This document shows, piece after piece, positions 6,995 to 15,884 of a stretch of DNA of 25,096 nt. This DNA is from Alistipes sp. GTDB lineage: Bacteria; Bacteroidota; Bacteroidia; Bacteroidales; Rikenellaceae. Numbering within the stretch: the first letter of the stretch is position 1; every line of letters starts with the position of its first letter. Where the stretch lies: assembly GCA_020026415.1 (NCBI GenBank), contig JAHHQL010000024.1, forward strand, positions 1-25,096, given 5' to 3'. The notes beneath the pieces were generated by a model. The model worked only from the letters and a program-made list of their open reading frames with translations, made no database searches and was not told the origin of the DNA. Both the position numbers and the translations under genes were made by a program.

Positions 6995-9900
6995 ATGAAA
7001 AATTTACATCTTTTTCGATTATTGTTCGTGTCAATGATCGTGACGGCCTTCTCGGCGTTTACGGGTTGCTCGGACGATGATGATGTCAATTTTGACATCC
7101 CGACCTTGGAGATCAAGGCCGAGTCGGGTGCGGATCTGGAGCAGGGTCTGGTTTTCGACGAGAACGGCGGAGACGAGAGCATTCAGATCATTACCAACGG
7201 CAACTGGAAAATTTCCGGTGCCAACGAGGAGTGGCTGGCCGTGTCGCCCGCTTTGGAGGGTCGCGGTAACCAGACGGTAAAGTTGGGTGTCGCTGCACTT
7301 AACGAAAATGAACACGGTCGTAATGCCGAACTCAAGATTTCCGTTTCGACGGTCGTTTATGGTAAGGACAAGGTTGTCGCAACCAAGTCGATTAAGATTT
7401 CGCAAACCAAGGGCGGTGAGGTCATCTCCGAGGAGTTGATCTACGGCAACAACTTCGACAAGGAAGTCGCCCAGAAGGTGAACGACCGTTGGCCGTTCCT
7501 CGATCAGAGCGATGTCTGGAAGAATCAGGAAGGTTCGGGTGCCGAAACTGTGACCTACGAGCAGAAAGGTTGCTCGGTTCGTACTTCGGGTGCGAGCGGC
7601 GGTTACGAAGGTGCTTCGGGTAACAACAAGGTATTCTTCGGTTCGGAACTTGTCATCAAGGACATCACGCTGCCTGAAGGCAAGACCAATTTCAGCATCA
7701 GGTTCGGTGGTAACTACTTCGAGTATTCGTCGAAGGACAACCACTTCGATCCCGCCAAGTTCCTGTTGTCGCTGGGCAACGGTACGGGTTGGGCAGAAAA
7801 CGTAACCTACAAGCAGATCGGCGGTGATGAGACGCAGCGTCCCAATTGGGTACTCTTCGAGGCTCAGTTCTCGCTGAAAGAGCCGGTCGAGAAATTGTCG
7901 ATCAAATTCAACGCTAAAGTTTCGTCGTGCTTCTCGATTGATGACGTGAAACTCGTCGAGGGTGTAGGCGGTCAGGAGATTTCGTTCGAGGGCGGTTCGG
8001 TAGAGCCCGAACCCCAGCCCCAGCCCAGCGGCGATGCCATTTACAAGAATGACTTCGATAAGGCTGACGCAGTGAAGGGCGACAAGGGATGGCCCTATCT
8101 GGATCAGAGCGACGTATGGATGAACCACACCGGTTCGGGTGTTGCGGGTGTTACCTACACCTCGCAGAGCGCATCGGCTCGTCAGTCGGGTAAGTTGAGC
8201 GGCAACTACGAGGGAGCATCGGCTCGCAACAAGATTTTCTTCGGTTCGATGCCTGCAACCTTCGAAATCGGGGGGATCGAACTTCCTGCCGGCAAGCGCA
8301 ATTTCCGTCTGACATTCGGCGGTAACTATTATAACTACAACGAAAAGAGCAATACGTTCGACGTGAACAAGTTCCCCGTAGTATTGGGTAACGGTACGGC
8401 TCTTTCGTCGAAGATCGAGTATAAGAAGATCGCCGGAGACGATGCGACAGATCCCTACTGGACTCAGTTCGCAGCCGATTTCACGCTGCCCGAAGGCACG
8501 ACAACGCTGACAATTAAGTTCGAGGCTCTGGAGGCATCGGTATTCGCAATTGACGATGTTGTTCTGACGGAGGGTCAGGGCGGTCAGGAGATTTCGTTCG
8601 AGGGCGGTTCGGTAGAACCCGAACCCGAACCCCAGCCCCAGCCCAGCGGTGATGCCATTTACAAGAACGACTTCGATAAGGCTGACGCTGCCAAAGAGGG
8701 TAACAAATGGCCGTATTTGGATCAGAGCGACGTATGGATCAACCACACGGGTTCGGGTGTTGCCAATGTTACTTATGAGACCAAGTCGATGTCGGCTCGT
8801 CAGTCGGGTAAGTTGAGCGGCAACTATGAGGGTGCATCGGCTCGCAACAAGATTTTCTTCGGTTCGCTGCCCGCACAGTTCTCGATCAAAGGAATCGAAC
8901 TTCCCGCCGGCAAGCGCAATTTCCGTCTGACGTTCGGCGGTAACTACTATAATTACAACTCGAAGAGCAATACGTTCGACGTGACCAAGTTCCCCGTCGT
9001 ATTGGGTAACGGTACAGGTCTTTCGTCGAAGATCGAGTACAAGAAGATCGCCGGCGACGATGCGACAGATCCCTACTGGACTCAGTTTGCAGCCGATTTC
9101 ACGCTGCCCGAAGGCACGACGACGCTGACAATCATGTTCGAGGCTCTGGAGGCATCGGTATTCGCAATTGACGATGTTGTTCTGACGGAGGGTCAGGGCG
9201 GTCAGGAGATTTCGTTCGAGGGCGGTTCGGTAGAACCCGAACCCGAACCCCAGCCCCAGCCCGAAACGGGTAAGACGATCGCCGAGGTGATTGCCGGAGG
9301 TCAGAATCAGCAGGTAACCGTGGAGGCTCAGCTGATCGCAAAACACGAGCGCGGTTTCATCATCGAGGACAAGACCGGTAAACTCTACGTTTACACTTCG
9401 ACCGACGCCAAGGTGGGCGACACCGTGAAGGTCGAGGGTATGACGGGTGCTTACAACGACATGTTCCAAATCAGCAAGGCCACGGTAACGGTTGTAAAGA
9501 ACGGTTCTTATACTTATCCTGCCGCCGAGAAGTGGACGGGTGCCCAGATCGAGGCTTATGCTCACGGCAACAACTACGATATTACCTTTATCGAGTATGA
9601 AGGTAAATTGGAGATTACTCCGAATTCGAAGCATCCCGATAGCCCCTACTACAACATCATTCTCAATGGTACGACTGTTAAGGGTAGTCTGGTAAATCCT
9701 CTTGCAAGTGTGGTTGATCAGGCTTTGAACGGCAAAAACGTAACGGTTAAGGGGTACACGATCGGTGCATCGGGTAAGACGCGCGACTTCTTCAACACCA
9801 TGGCCGTGGAGGTTAAGGAGGCAGGCAGTGTAACGCCCGAACCCCAGCCCGAAGCAGGCAAGCCCGTAGTTGAGATTACCTCGCAGTTCAATGCAGCCGA

Positions 9901-10618
9901 GAACGCTTTGCAGTTCATCGTTAAGTGTACTTCGAAGAATGCCGACAATGGTAAATATGTATGTGAGGAGACGGCACAGATCAAGGAGATTCTGGCTTCG
10001 GTAGGCGATATGCCTCTGGATACGGTTTATGATCTGATCGTCGAGCGGATGGGGCGTCCGATGGAGGCTCAGGCTCTGAATGACGCAGGTCATGTGATCA
10101 CGCGCAGCGACAAGACCGCAGGTACGATGTTTACCTGCATCGTGGCCGTATCGAATGCACAGGGTAAGACTTTGCAGTCGGCAGAGGCCAAGTTCGAGGG
10201 CGGTTCGACTCCCGAACCCCAGCCCCAGCCCGGTGAGGCAAAGACGCTCGTTGTCGATATGGCAACGCTCGGTGCCGAAAACATTGAGGTTACGACGCTC
10301 GATCAGTTCGCTCCCCTGCATATCGTATGTGACAAAGGTGCCGGTACCAACGTGCCCAAGTACTATTCAAACGGTACTTCCTTGCGTCTGTATGCCAATA
10401 ATACGATTACCCTTTCGGGTGTGAAGATCACCAAGATCGAGTTTACCTATGGAAAAGATCGTAACGAATTTACAGTTCCTGCGGAGGGGGCGTTCTCGGC
10501 AGACAATGCCGTTTGGACGGGTGCTTCTTCGAACCTTGTGTTCAAGGTTATGGCGCACAACGCCTCGGGCAAGCCGGGTCAGGCTCATATTGCCAAGATG
10601 GTCGTAACTTATGAATAA
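6995..10618 (+). CDS. Large modular surface lipoprotein: BACON-like domain, three tandem repeats, OB-fold
   Basis: This 1207-residue protein starts with a lipoprotein signal peptide and lipobox Cys25 (FTGC), followed by Asp residues. Residues about 35-145 resemble a BACON/Ig-like domain (GNWKISGANEEWLAVSP... ISQT). Three tandem beta-sandwich repeats follow (about 148-345, 346-549 and 550-755). Each begins YxNxFDK and ends SFEGGSVEPEP, and they are joined by Pro-Glu/Pro-Gln linkers; repeats 2 and 3 are almost identical in DNA. Residues about 756-945 look like an OB-fold of the YhcR type (VTVEAQLIAKHERGFIIEDKTGKLYVY). An Ig-like domain (about 950-1095) and a C-terminal beta domain (about 1105-1207) complete it. 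It leads an operon with two nuclease-family proteins, so a nucleic-acid-binding scaffold role is plausible inference. No catalytic motif is seen. Confidence 0.8.
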   Translation: MKNLHLFRLLFVSMIVTAFSAFTGCSDDDDVNFDIPTLEIKAESGADLEQGLVFDENGGDESIQIITNGNWKISGANEEWLAVSPALEGRGNQTVKLGVAALNENEHGRNAELKISVSTVVYGKDKVVATKSIKISQTKGGEVISEELIYGNNFDKEVAQKVNDRWPFLDQSDVWKNQEGSGAETVTYEQKGCSVRTSGASGGYEGASGNNKVFFGSELVIKDITLPEGKTNFSIRFGGNYFEYSSKDNHFDPAKFLLSLGNGTGWAENVTYKQIGGDETQRPNWVLFEAQFSLKEPVEKLSIKFNAKVSSCFSIDDVKLVEGVGGQEISFEGGSVEPEPQPQPSGDAIYKNDFDKADAVKGDKGWPYLDQSDVWMNHTGSGVAGVTYTSQSASARQSGKLSGNYEGASARNKIFFGSMPATFEIGGIELPAGKRNFRLTFGGNYYNYNEKSNTFDVNKFPVVLGNGTALSSKIEYKKIAGDDATDPYWTQFAADFTLPEGTTTLTIKFEALEASVFAIDDVVLTEGQGGQEISFEGGSVEPEPEPQPQPSGDAIYKNDFDKADAAKEGNKWPYLDQSDVWINHTGSGVANVTYETKSMSARQSGKLSGNYEGASARNKIFFGSLPAQFSIKGIELPAGKRNFRLTFGGNYYNYNSKSNTFDVTKFPVVLGNGTGLSSKIEYKKIAGDDATDPYWTQFAADFTLPEGTTTLTIMFEALEASVFAIDDVVLTEGQGGQEISFEGGSVEPEPEPQPQPETGKTIAEVIAGGQNQQVTVEAQLIAKHERGFIIEDKTGKLYVYTSTDAKVGDTVKVEGMTGAYNDMFQISKATVTVVKNGSYTYPAAEKWTGAQIEAYAHGNNYDITFIEYEGKLEITPNSKHPDSPYYNIILNGTTVKGSLVNPLASVVDQALNGKNVTVKGYTIGASGKTRDFFNTMAVEVKEAGSVTPEPQPEAGKPVVEITSQFNAAENALQFIVKCTSKNADNGKYVCEETAQIKEILASVGDMPLDTVYDLIVERMGRPMEAQALNDAGHVITRSDKTAGTMFTCIVAVSNAQGKTLQSAEAKFEGGSTPEPQPQPGEAKTLVVDMATLGAENIEVTTLDQFAPLHIVCDKGAGTNVPKYYSNGTSLRLYANNTITLSGVKITKIEFTYGKDRNEFTVPAEGAFSADNAVWTGASSNLVFKVMAHNASGKPGQAHIAKMVVTYE
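8032..9258 (+). repeat. In-frame tandem duplication (612 and 618 bp units) within the lipoprotein gene
   Basis: Landmark words recur at a spacing of 612 and then 618 bp: GTCAGGAGAT begins at 7971, 8583 and 9201. The units at about 8032-8643 and 8644-9258 are near-identical over long runs, most strikingly 8441-8640 against 9051-9258. The unit before them (about 7440-8031) is clearly related at the protein level but more diverged. The six extra bases are one additional Pro-Glu pair in the linker. The pattern fits a recent duplication or ongoing gene conversion and predicts copy-number variation between strains. Confidence 0.88.
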
Positions 10619-10650
10619 TCGCCAAGAACAATATTTAATCTTTTAGCAGC

Positions 10651-10699
10651 CCATTCCCTTGAACCCGCCCCTTTTATGGGGCAGGGTTTGGGGGAATGG
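10651..10699. repeat. Palindromic element in the intercistronic gap
   Basis: The arms CCATTCCC.TTGAACCCGCCCC and GGGGCAGGGTTTGGGGGAATGG pair along almost their full length, with a mismatch/bulge and a short TTTTAT loop. A T-run (10707-10713) follows a few bases later. The hairpin sits in the 124-bp gap between the first and second genes of the operon, where it could attenuate or stabilise mRNA. Its GGGTTTGGGG-type flank resembles the palindromes at 17415-17445 and 17570-17600. Confidence 0.7.
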
Positions 10700-10742
10700 A
10701 TTACTATTTTTTTGAAACATTTTCTCAAAAACAATTCAAACC

Positions 10743-11954
10743 ATGTTCCGACCCAAATATATCTTGTTATATTTCAAAATGTTACTTCTTTCGATGCTGC
10801 TGGTGTCGTTATCGGCCTGTTCCGATGACAAAGGAGAAACTGAGGAGTACTGGGATAGGGTTTCCGTTTCCTTTATGCGGGAGACGGTCGGTGGCACGAC
10901 GCAAAACAATCGGTTGAAGATTGAAACGCCACGCCGGATTTCGTATAAGGCCGCACTCATGTCCGATGGCGACTGGTGTTCGTTTGCACCGCGCGAAAAA
11001 CAACTCGGAAAAGAGGGTGTTGCGCCCGATGATCTGTTCGTCTATTTCGATGCCAACAAGTCGGGTGATGCCCGTCAGGTGGTGGTGCGTGTGGAATTGG
11101 CGAACTCAAAAATTTATGAGGCTCGTTTTACGCAGGAGCCCTACACCGCCGAATCGGCCTATAACCGCGAGTGGGGCGAACAACCCGCCAAGACGGATAA
11201 TCCCGATTATGTTTACAAAACCTACTTCACGGATCTTTCCAAACCGGCTGTCCGCGTGAGAAACTATTCGATTTGCTACGATACGAAACGCCATGTGTCG
11301 CACTGGGTGGCTTATCCGCTGCACCACATTTATGTGTCGCCGAGCGTACACCGTACCGACCGTTGGGCATACGATCCGAACAATCAGATGCCCGTGATCC
11401 CGGAGTCGCAGCAACAATATATCATAGAATCCTATAAGACGGGTTACGTCCGCGGGCATCAGATCGCCTCGGCCGACCGTTACAACAATACCGCAACCAA
11501 CGAGATGACGTTCTACGCCACGAACATGATGCCGCAGGACTACGATTTCAACGGCGGAATCTGGGCAACATTGGAGAGCAAGGTGCGTGCCAACATCGTC
11601 AGCGATACGCTGTTCGTGGTGACGGGTACGTACTTCGCCGACGGACGCACGATGCGCGACCGCAAGGGTACCGTAATTGCCATACCGTCGCATTGCTGGA
11701 AGGTGCTTTTGCGTACCAAATCGGGTACGACGCGCAAGGCCGTCCGCAATTGTACGGCCGACGAGTTGCAGGGCATAGGGTTCTGGTTTGAGAACAAAAG
11801 TTACAGCAATTCGTCATCCTTGCTCAAAGAGCATGCCGTGAGCATCTCCGAGATCGAAAAACGCACGGGTTTCAGTTTCTTCCGCGAATTGAACGACGAG
11901 GTCGCACGGAAGGTCAAGGCTCAGAAAAATCCGTCGGCTTGGCAGATACATTAA
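10743..11954 (+). CDS. DNA/RNA non-specific endonuclease lipoprotein (NUC/beta-beta-alpha-metal family)
   Basis: This 403-residue protein has a lipoprotein signal peptide with Cys26 (SLSAC), so it is probably tethered to a membrane, likely at the cell surface. Residues about 35-135 form a beta-rich region resembling the BACON-type domains common in secreted Bacteroidetes proteins. The C-terminal two thirds match the non-specific nuclease fold: the catalytic RGH motif at 237-239 (YVRGHQIASADR), the metal-binding Asn261 in TNMMPQ, and NGGIWATLE (270-278) supplying the second conserved acid. The family cleaves DNA and RNA with a divalent metal. Val replaces the usual Asp before RGH; that position is variable in relatives and the general-base His is present. 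Translation could also begin at Met13. The next gene starts 19 bp downstream. Confidence 0.88.
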   Translation: MFRPKYILLYFKMLLLSMLLVSLSACSDDKGETEEYWDRVSVSFMRETVGGTTQNNRLKIETPRRISYKAALMSDGDWCSFAPREKQLGKEGVAPDDLFVYFDANKSGDARQVVVRVELANSKIYEARFTQEPYTAESAYNREWGEQPAKTDNPDYVYKTYFTDLSKPAVRVRNYSICYDTKRHVSHWVAYPLHHIYVSPSVHRTDRWAYDPNNQMPVIPESQQQYIIESYKTGYVRGHQIASADRYNNTATNEMTFYATNMMPQDYDFNGGIWATLESKVRANIVSDTLFVVTGTYFADGRTMRDRKGTVIAIPSHCWKVLLRTKSGTTRKAVRNCTADELQGIGFWFENKSYSNSSSLLKEHAVSISEIEKRTGFSFFRELNDEVARKVKAQKNPSAWQIH

Positions 11955-11973
11955 TATTTAAACAATATAACCT

Positions 11974-13011
11974 ATGAAAAGATTATTCATGTGCGGATTG
12001 TTCATCGCCCTGCTGGCCGGCGTCTTTGCGCAGCGTCAGAATCACAAGGTGATGTTCTACAATTTCGAGAATCTCTTCGACACGATTCGTGATCCGGAGA
12101 TTTTCGACGAAGAGTTCACGCCTCAAGGAGGCAAGAAATGGAACTCGGTGAAGTACAAAAAGAAGATTTCGAACCTTGAGAAAGTGTTGTTCGACATTGC
12201 CTCCATCGACCGCAACTATCCGGTGGTGATCGGTGTGTCGGAGATCGAGAACCGCAATGTGTTGGAGGATGTGATCGCCCAGCCGAAACTCCGTCCCGCA
12301 AACTATCATATCGTACATTACGATTCGCCCGACCGTCGTGGCGTGGATGTGGCGTTCTACTATCGTCCCGACGTCTTCAAATTGGAGGGTAGCGCAACAT
12401 TGCCTTACCACCTGAAGTCGAAGCCCGATTTCCGTACCCGTGACGTGGTGACGATGTGGGGTAAGATCGACGGCGAGCCGTTCTATTTTATGGTCGCCCA
12501 CTGGCCTTCGCGTCTGGGCGGTAAGGGGCAGTCGTCGGGTATGCGTGAGCATGCCGCCGCCATCATGCGTCGTGCCGCCGATTCGGTGCGCAGGGCAAAT
12601 CCCGCCGTGAAGGTGGTCATGATGGGTGACTTCAACGATGATGCGACCGACCGCAGTGTCGCCGAGGTATTGGGCGGCAAGGGGGACATCAAAAAACTCT
12701 CCGAGGGTGATTATTTCAACCCCTTTGTCGAGATGTTGAACGACGGCATCGGTACGCTGGCTTACCGTGATGCGTGGAATCTGTTCGACAACATCGTCAT
12801 CTCGGAAAATTTGGCTACGGGTTCGACCGGCAAGTTGAAGATCCGTAAATCGTCGCCCAAGGCTCACTACTACGGTTCGATCTTCAAACAGCCCTACATG
12901 ATCAACAAAGAGGGTCAGTTCAAGGGTTATCCCAAACGTACGTATGTGGGTAACAACTTTCAGGGCGGTTTCAGCGACCACTTCCCCGTGTATATCTACA
13001 TCGGCAAATAG
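11974..13011 (+). CDS. Exported endonuclease/exonuclease/phosphatase (EEP) family protein
   Basis: This 345-residue protein has a cleavable signal peptide (residues 1-19, ending VFAQ) and no lipobox, so it is likely periplasmic or secreted. All DNase I-like motifs are present: Asn30 in FYNFENLFD, Glu90 in VSEIENR, RRGVDVAFYYR (121-131), His176 in VAHWPSR, GDFND (218-222) with Asp219 and Asn221, and the terminal SDH at 334-336. The fold hydrolyses phosphodiester or phosphomonoester bonds, and the context beside a NUC-type nuclease favours a nucleic-acid or nucleotide substrate. It lies 19 bp after the endonuclease gene and 23 bp before the receptor gene. Its spacer and start (TAATATTTAAACA, then ATGAAAAGATTATT) closely resemble those of the susD gene. 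Confidence 0.9.
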   Translation: MKRLFMCGLFIALLAGVFAQRQNHKVMFYNFENLFDTIRDPEIFDEEFTPQGGKKWNSVKYKKKISNLEKVLFDIASIDRNYPVVIGVSEIENRNVLEDVIAQPKLRPANYHIVHYDSPDRRGVDVAFYYRPDVFKLEGSATLPYHLKSKPDFRTRDVVTMWGKIDGEPFYFMVAHWPSRLGGKGQSSGMREHAAAIMRRAADSVRRANPAVKVVMMGDFNDDATDRSVAEVLGGKGDIKKLSEGDYFNPFVEMLNDGIGTLAYRDAWNLFDNIVISENLATGSTGKLKIRKSSPKAHYYGSIFKQPYMINKEGQFKGYPKRTYVGNNFQGGFSDHFPVYIYIGK

Positions 13012-13034
13012 ACAAATCGTTAAACAAATAGTAT

Positions 13035-15860
13035 ATGAAGATTAAAATTTTACTTCTATCGTTACTTAGCCTTCTGTCGTTGAGCGCATTCGCTCAAAAC
13101 GGAGGTTTCAAGGGGCAGGTCGTTTCCCGCGAGGGTCGCGAGGCTCTGGGTAATGTAAAGGTGACTGTCGAGAAGTTGGGTCTGCACACCCGGACCGATG
13201 AGAACGGCCGCTTTATCGTGAAGAACCTTGAGAAAGGCGACTATGAGGTGTTGTTCGAAACCCCCGAATTTGAGTCGCTGACGATCGTGGTTCGAGTGGA
13301 TCAGCTGATCAAGGATCTGCATCAGGTCGTGATGATACCCGATGCACAGAACATGATGGATGATTCGGTATTTGCCGAATTTGATTCCGATCTGGAGTCC
13401 GATACGCAGTCGGTTCCCTCGTCGCTCACGTCGATGAAGGACCTTTTCAGCCGTACCGCTTCGTATAAGTTCAGCGAGATGCGTTTCAACATGCGTGGTT
13501 ACGACTCGCAGTATCAGGACATCTATCTGAACGGTATCCGCTTCAACGATGCCATGACCGGTTTCGGCCCGTGGTCGTTGTGGACGGGTCTGAACGATGC
13601 TACCCGTAATCAGGAGACGGTTTCGGGTCTGGCTTCGTCGGATTTCGGTCTGGGCGGCATCGGCGGTATGACCAACATCAATGCCCGTGCTTCGCAGATG
13701 CGTAAAGGATGGCGTTTCAGTCTGGTCAATGCCAATTCGATGTATCGTTTCCGCGGTATGGTGTCGTATGCTTCGGGAGAGCAGGACAACGGTTTGTCGT
13801 ATGCCTTCTCGTTCTCGACCCGTCAGGGCGGTAATTCCTATGTCGATGGGGTTTACTACAATACGTATGCCTACTTCCTGTCGGTGGAGAAGCGCATGGG
13901 CTTTAACCGCAACCACCATCTCGGTCTGACGGTGATGGCCGCTCCCGCCGAGCGTGCCGCACAGCAGGCTTCGACCGAGGAGGCTTACCGCTTGTTCGGT
14001 GACCACTACTACAACCCCAATGCCGGTTATCACAACGGCAAGATGCGTAATGCCCGTGTGCGCGACAACCACGAGCCGATCGTGATGCTGACCTACAACT
14101 GGGACATCACCGACCGCACCCGTTTGTCGGCTGCCACTTCGTTGCGTTTCGGTTACAACGGCTATTCGGCACTGACTTGGAAGGATGGTGCCGACCCGCG
14201 CCCCGATTACTACCGCAACCTGCCTTCGTACTATCTCTTCAAGTTGGCACAGGGCGAGACCCCCGAAGGCGACATGACTTGGTTGGAGGCTGCCGAGCAG
14301 GCTCGCCGCAACTGGACGGGGCGCATGGATTGGGATCGTTTCTATCAGGAGAACTACGTCAATACGCCCGACCCCACGACCGAGGAGGGACGCTATGCGG
14401 GTAACCGCCGTCCGTCGAACGTGATGGTCGAGGAGCGTCACACCGATCAGTTGGACTACAACTTCGTCGCCAACATTAACCACACGTTCCGCAACGGATC
14501 GCGTCTGATGGGTGGTGTGAAACTGCGTGTGAACCGCACGGAATACTACGATGAGGTGAAGGATCTGCTGGGTGGCGATTACTGGTACGACATCGACAAG
14601 TTCGCCCTGCGCGACATGGGTTCGAGTGTACTCGCTTACCAGAACGATGCCGATTACTATATGGCCAACGGTCACGCCCGTTTTGCCGAGAAGGGTGACA
14701 AGATTTCGTATGACTACTATGCACACCTGCGCGAGACGAACGCATGGACTCAGTACTGTGCAAATTGGGGTATCTTCTCGATGGATCTCGGCGCACAGGC
14801 CGGTTACACGGCCATGTGGCGAGAGGGTCGCTGGAGAAAAGGTTTGTTCATGAACAACTCGTACGGCGATTCGGAGACGCTCGATTACTTCACGTACCGC
14901 GCAAAGTTGCGTTTCGGTTTGCAGTTGTCGCGTGCACACTCGCTGTCGGTAAGCGCAACGGCCATGCAGGATGCTCCGACGTTCCGTTCGGCATTCGTTT
15001 CGGCACGTACGCGTAATCAGGTGACTCCCGGTCTGAAGGCCGAGAAGATCTACGGTGCCGAACTGACCTACAACATGGATCTTCCTTTCCTGAAGATGCG
15101 TCTGTCGGGATTCTACACCGAGATGCAGGATCTTTCGAAGGTCATCTCGTTCTACAACGATGTGGAGAGCACGTTCGTAAACTTCGCCATGAGCGGCATC
15201 GACAAGCGTCATTACGGCATGGAGTTGGGTCTGGAGATTCCCATCTATCAGGGGCTGTCGTTGAACGGTGCTCTGAGTTGGGGTAACTATACCTACACGT
15301 CGAATCCCGATTTCATCAGTCTGGCCGATAACCGTGCCGAGGTGATGGTACAGGATAAGGTATTCTGGAAGGGTTACAACGTGGAGAGTGCTCCCCAGTT
15401 GGCTGCCAACATCGGTCTGAACTTCCGCAGCCGTCACAACTGGTTCGTTTCGTTGGATTGCAACATGTACGACGGTCTGTATCTGTCGATGAACCCCTTC
15501 TACCGCACCAAGTCGGCTGCTCTGTCCTACCTGAATAACAACGCCGGTGCCGAAGACCTGATGGCCATCCGCGACATCCGTCGTCAGAAGCGTTCGGGTG
15601 TGGATGCCGTCATGAATGCAAGCATCGGTAAGAACTGGTACATCCAGCGTAAATATACGCTCGGTTTCAGTTTCGAGGTGAAGAACATCCTCAATGATCA
15701 GGACATTCGCACGGGCGGTTACGAGCAGATGCGTATGCAGAAGGGACGTATGCCCCAGAGCAACGGTCAGCCTGCCGTAACGCACTACTACCGTTTCCCG
15801 GAGAAGTATTTCTATATGTTGGGAACGAGTTATTATCTGAATGTTTACTTCCGTTTCTAA
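13035..15860 (+). CDS. TonB-dependent outer membrane receptor with carboxypeptidase-like N-terminal domain
   Basis: This 941-residue outer-membrane receptor starts with a signal peptide (1-21, ending SAFAQ). A carboxypeptidase-regulatory-like beta-sandwich follows (about 24-100: FKGQVVSREGREALGNVKVTVEKLGLHTRTDENGRF). A plug domain contains FNMRGYDSQYQDIYLNGIRFND and SDFGLGGIGGMTNINARAS. The long beta-barrel ends in alternating aromatic residues (YYLNVYFRF). It is shorter than SusC proteins and lacks an adjacent SusD gene; a DUF5689-like lipoprotein follows 24 bp downstream and may take the partner role. The gene order implies import of products released by the upstream nuclease and EEP proteins. 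That substrate is inference from context only. Confidence 0.93.
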   Translation: MKIKILLLSLLSLLSLSAFAQNGGFKGQVVSREGREALGNVKVTVEKLGLHTRTDENGRFIVKNLEKGDYEVLFETPEFESLTIVVRVDQLIKDLHQVVMIPDAQNMMDDSVFAEFDSDLESDTQSVPSSLTSMKDLFSRTASYKFSEMRFNMRGYDSQYQDIYLNGIRFNDAMTGFGPWSLWTGLNDATRNQETVSGLASSDFGLGGIGGMTNINARASQMRKGWRFSLVNANSMYRFRGMVSYASGEQDNGLSYAFSFSTRQGGNSYVDGVYYNTYAYFLSVEKRMGFNRNHHLGLTVMAAPAERAAQQASTEEAYRLFGDHYYNPNAGYHNGKMRNARVRDNHEPIVMLTYNWDITDRTRLSAATSLRFGYNGYSALTWKDGADPRPDYYRNLPSYYLFKLAQGETPEGDMTWLEAAEQARRNWTGRMDWDRFYQENYVNTPDPTTEEGRYAGNRRPSNVMVEERHTDQLDYNFVANINHTFRNGSRLMGGVKLRVNRTEYYDEVKDLLGGDYWYDIDKFALRDMGSSVLAYQNDADYYMANGHARFAEKGDKISYDYYAHLRETNAWTQYCANWGIFSMDLGAQAGYTAMWREGRWRKGLFMNNSYGDSETLDYFTYRAKLRFGLQLSRAHSLSVSATAMQDAPTFRSAFVSARTRNQVTPGLKAEKIYGAELTYNMDLPFLKMRLSGFYTEMQDLSKVISFYNDVESTFVNFAMSGIDKRHYGMELGLEIPIYQGLSLNGALSWGNYTYTSNPDFISLADNRAEVMVQDKVFWKGYNVESAPQLAANIGLNFRSRHNWFVSLDCNMYDGLYLSMNPFYRTKSAALSYLNNNAGAEDLMAIRDIRRQKRSGVDAVMNASIGKNWYIQRKYTLGFSFEVKNILNDQDIRTGGYEQMRMQKGRMPQSNGQPAVTHYYRFPEKYFYMLGTSYYLNVYFRF

Positions 15861-15884
15861 TTCACGAAACCGAATCAATAGACT

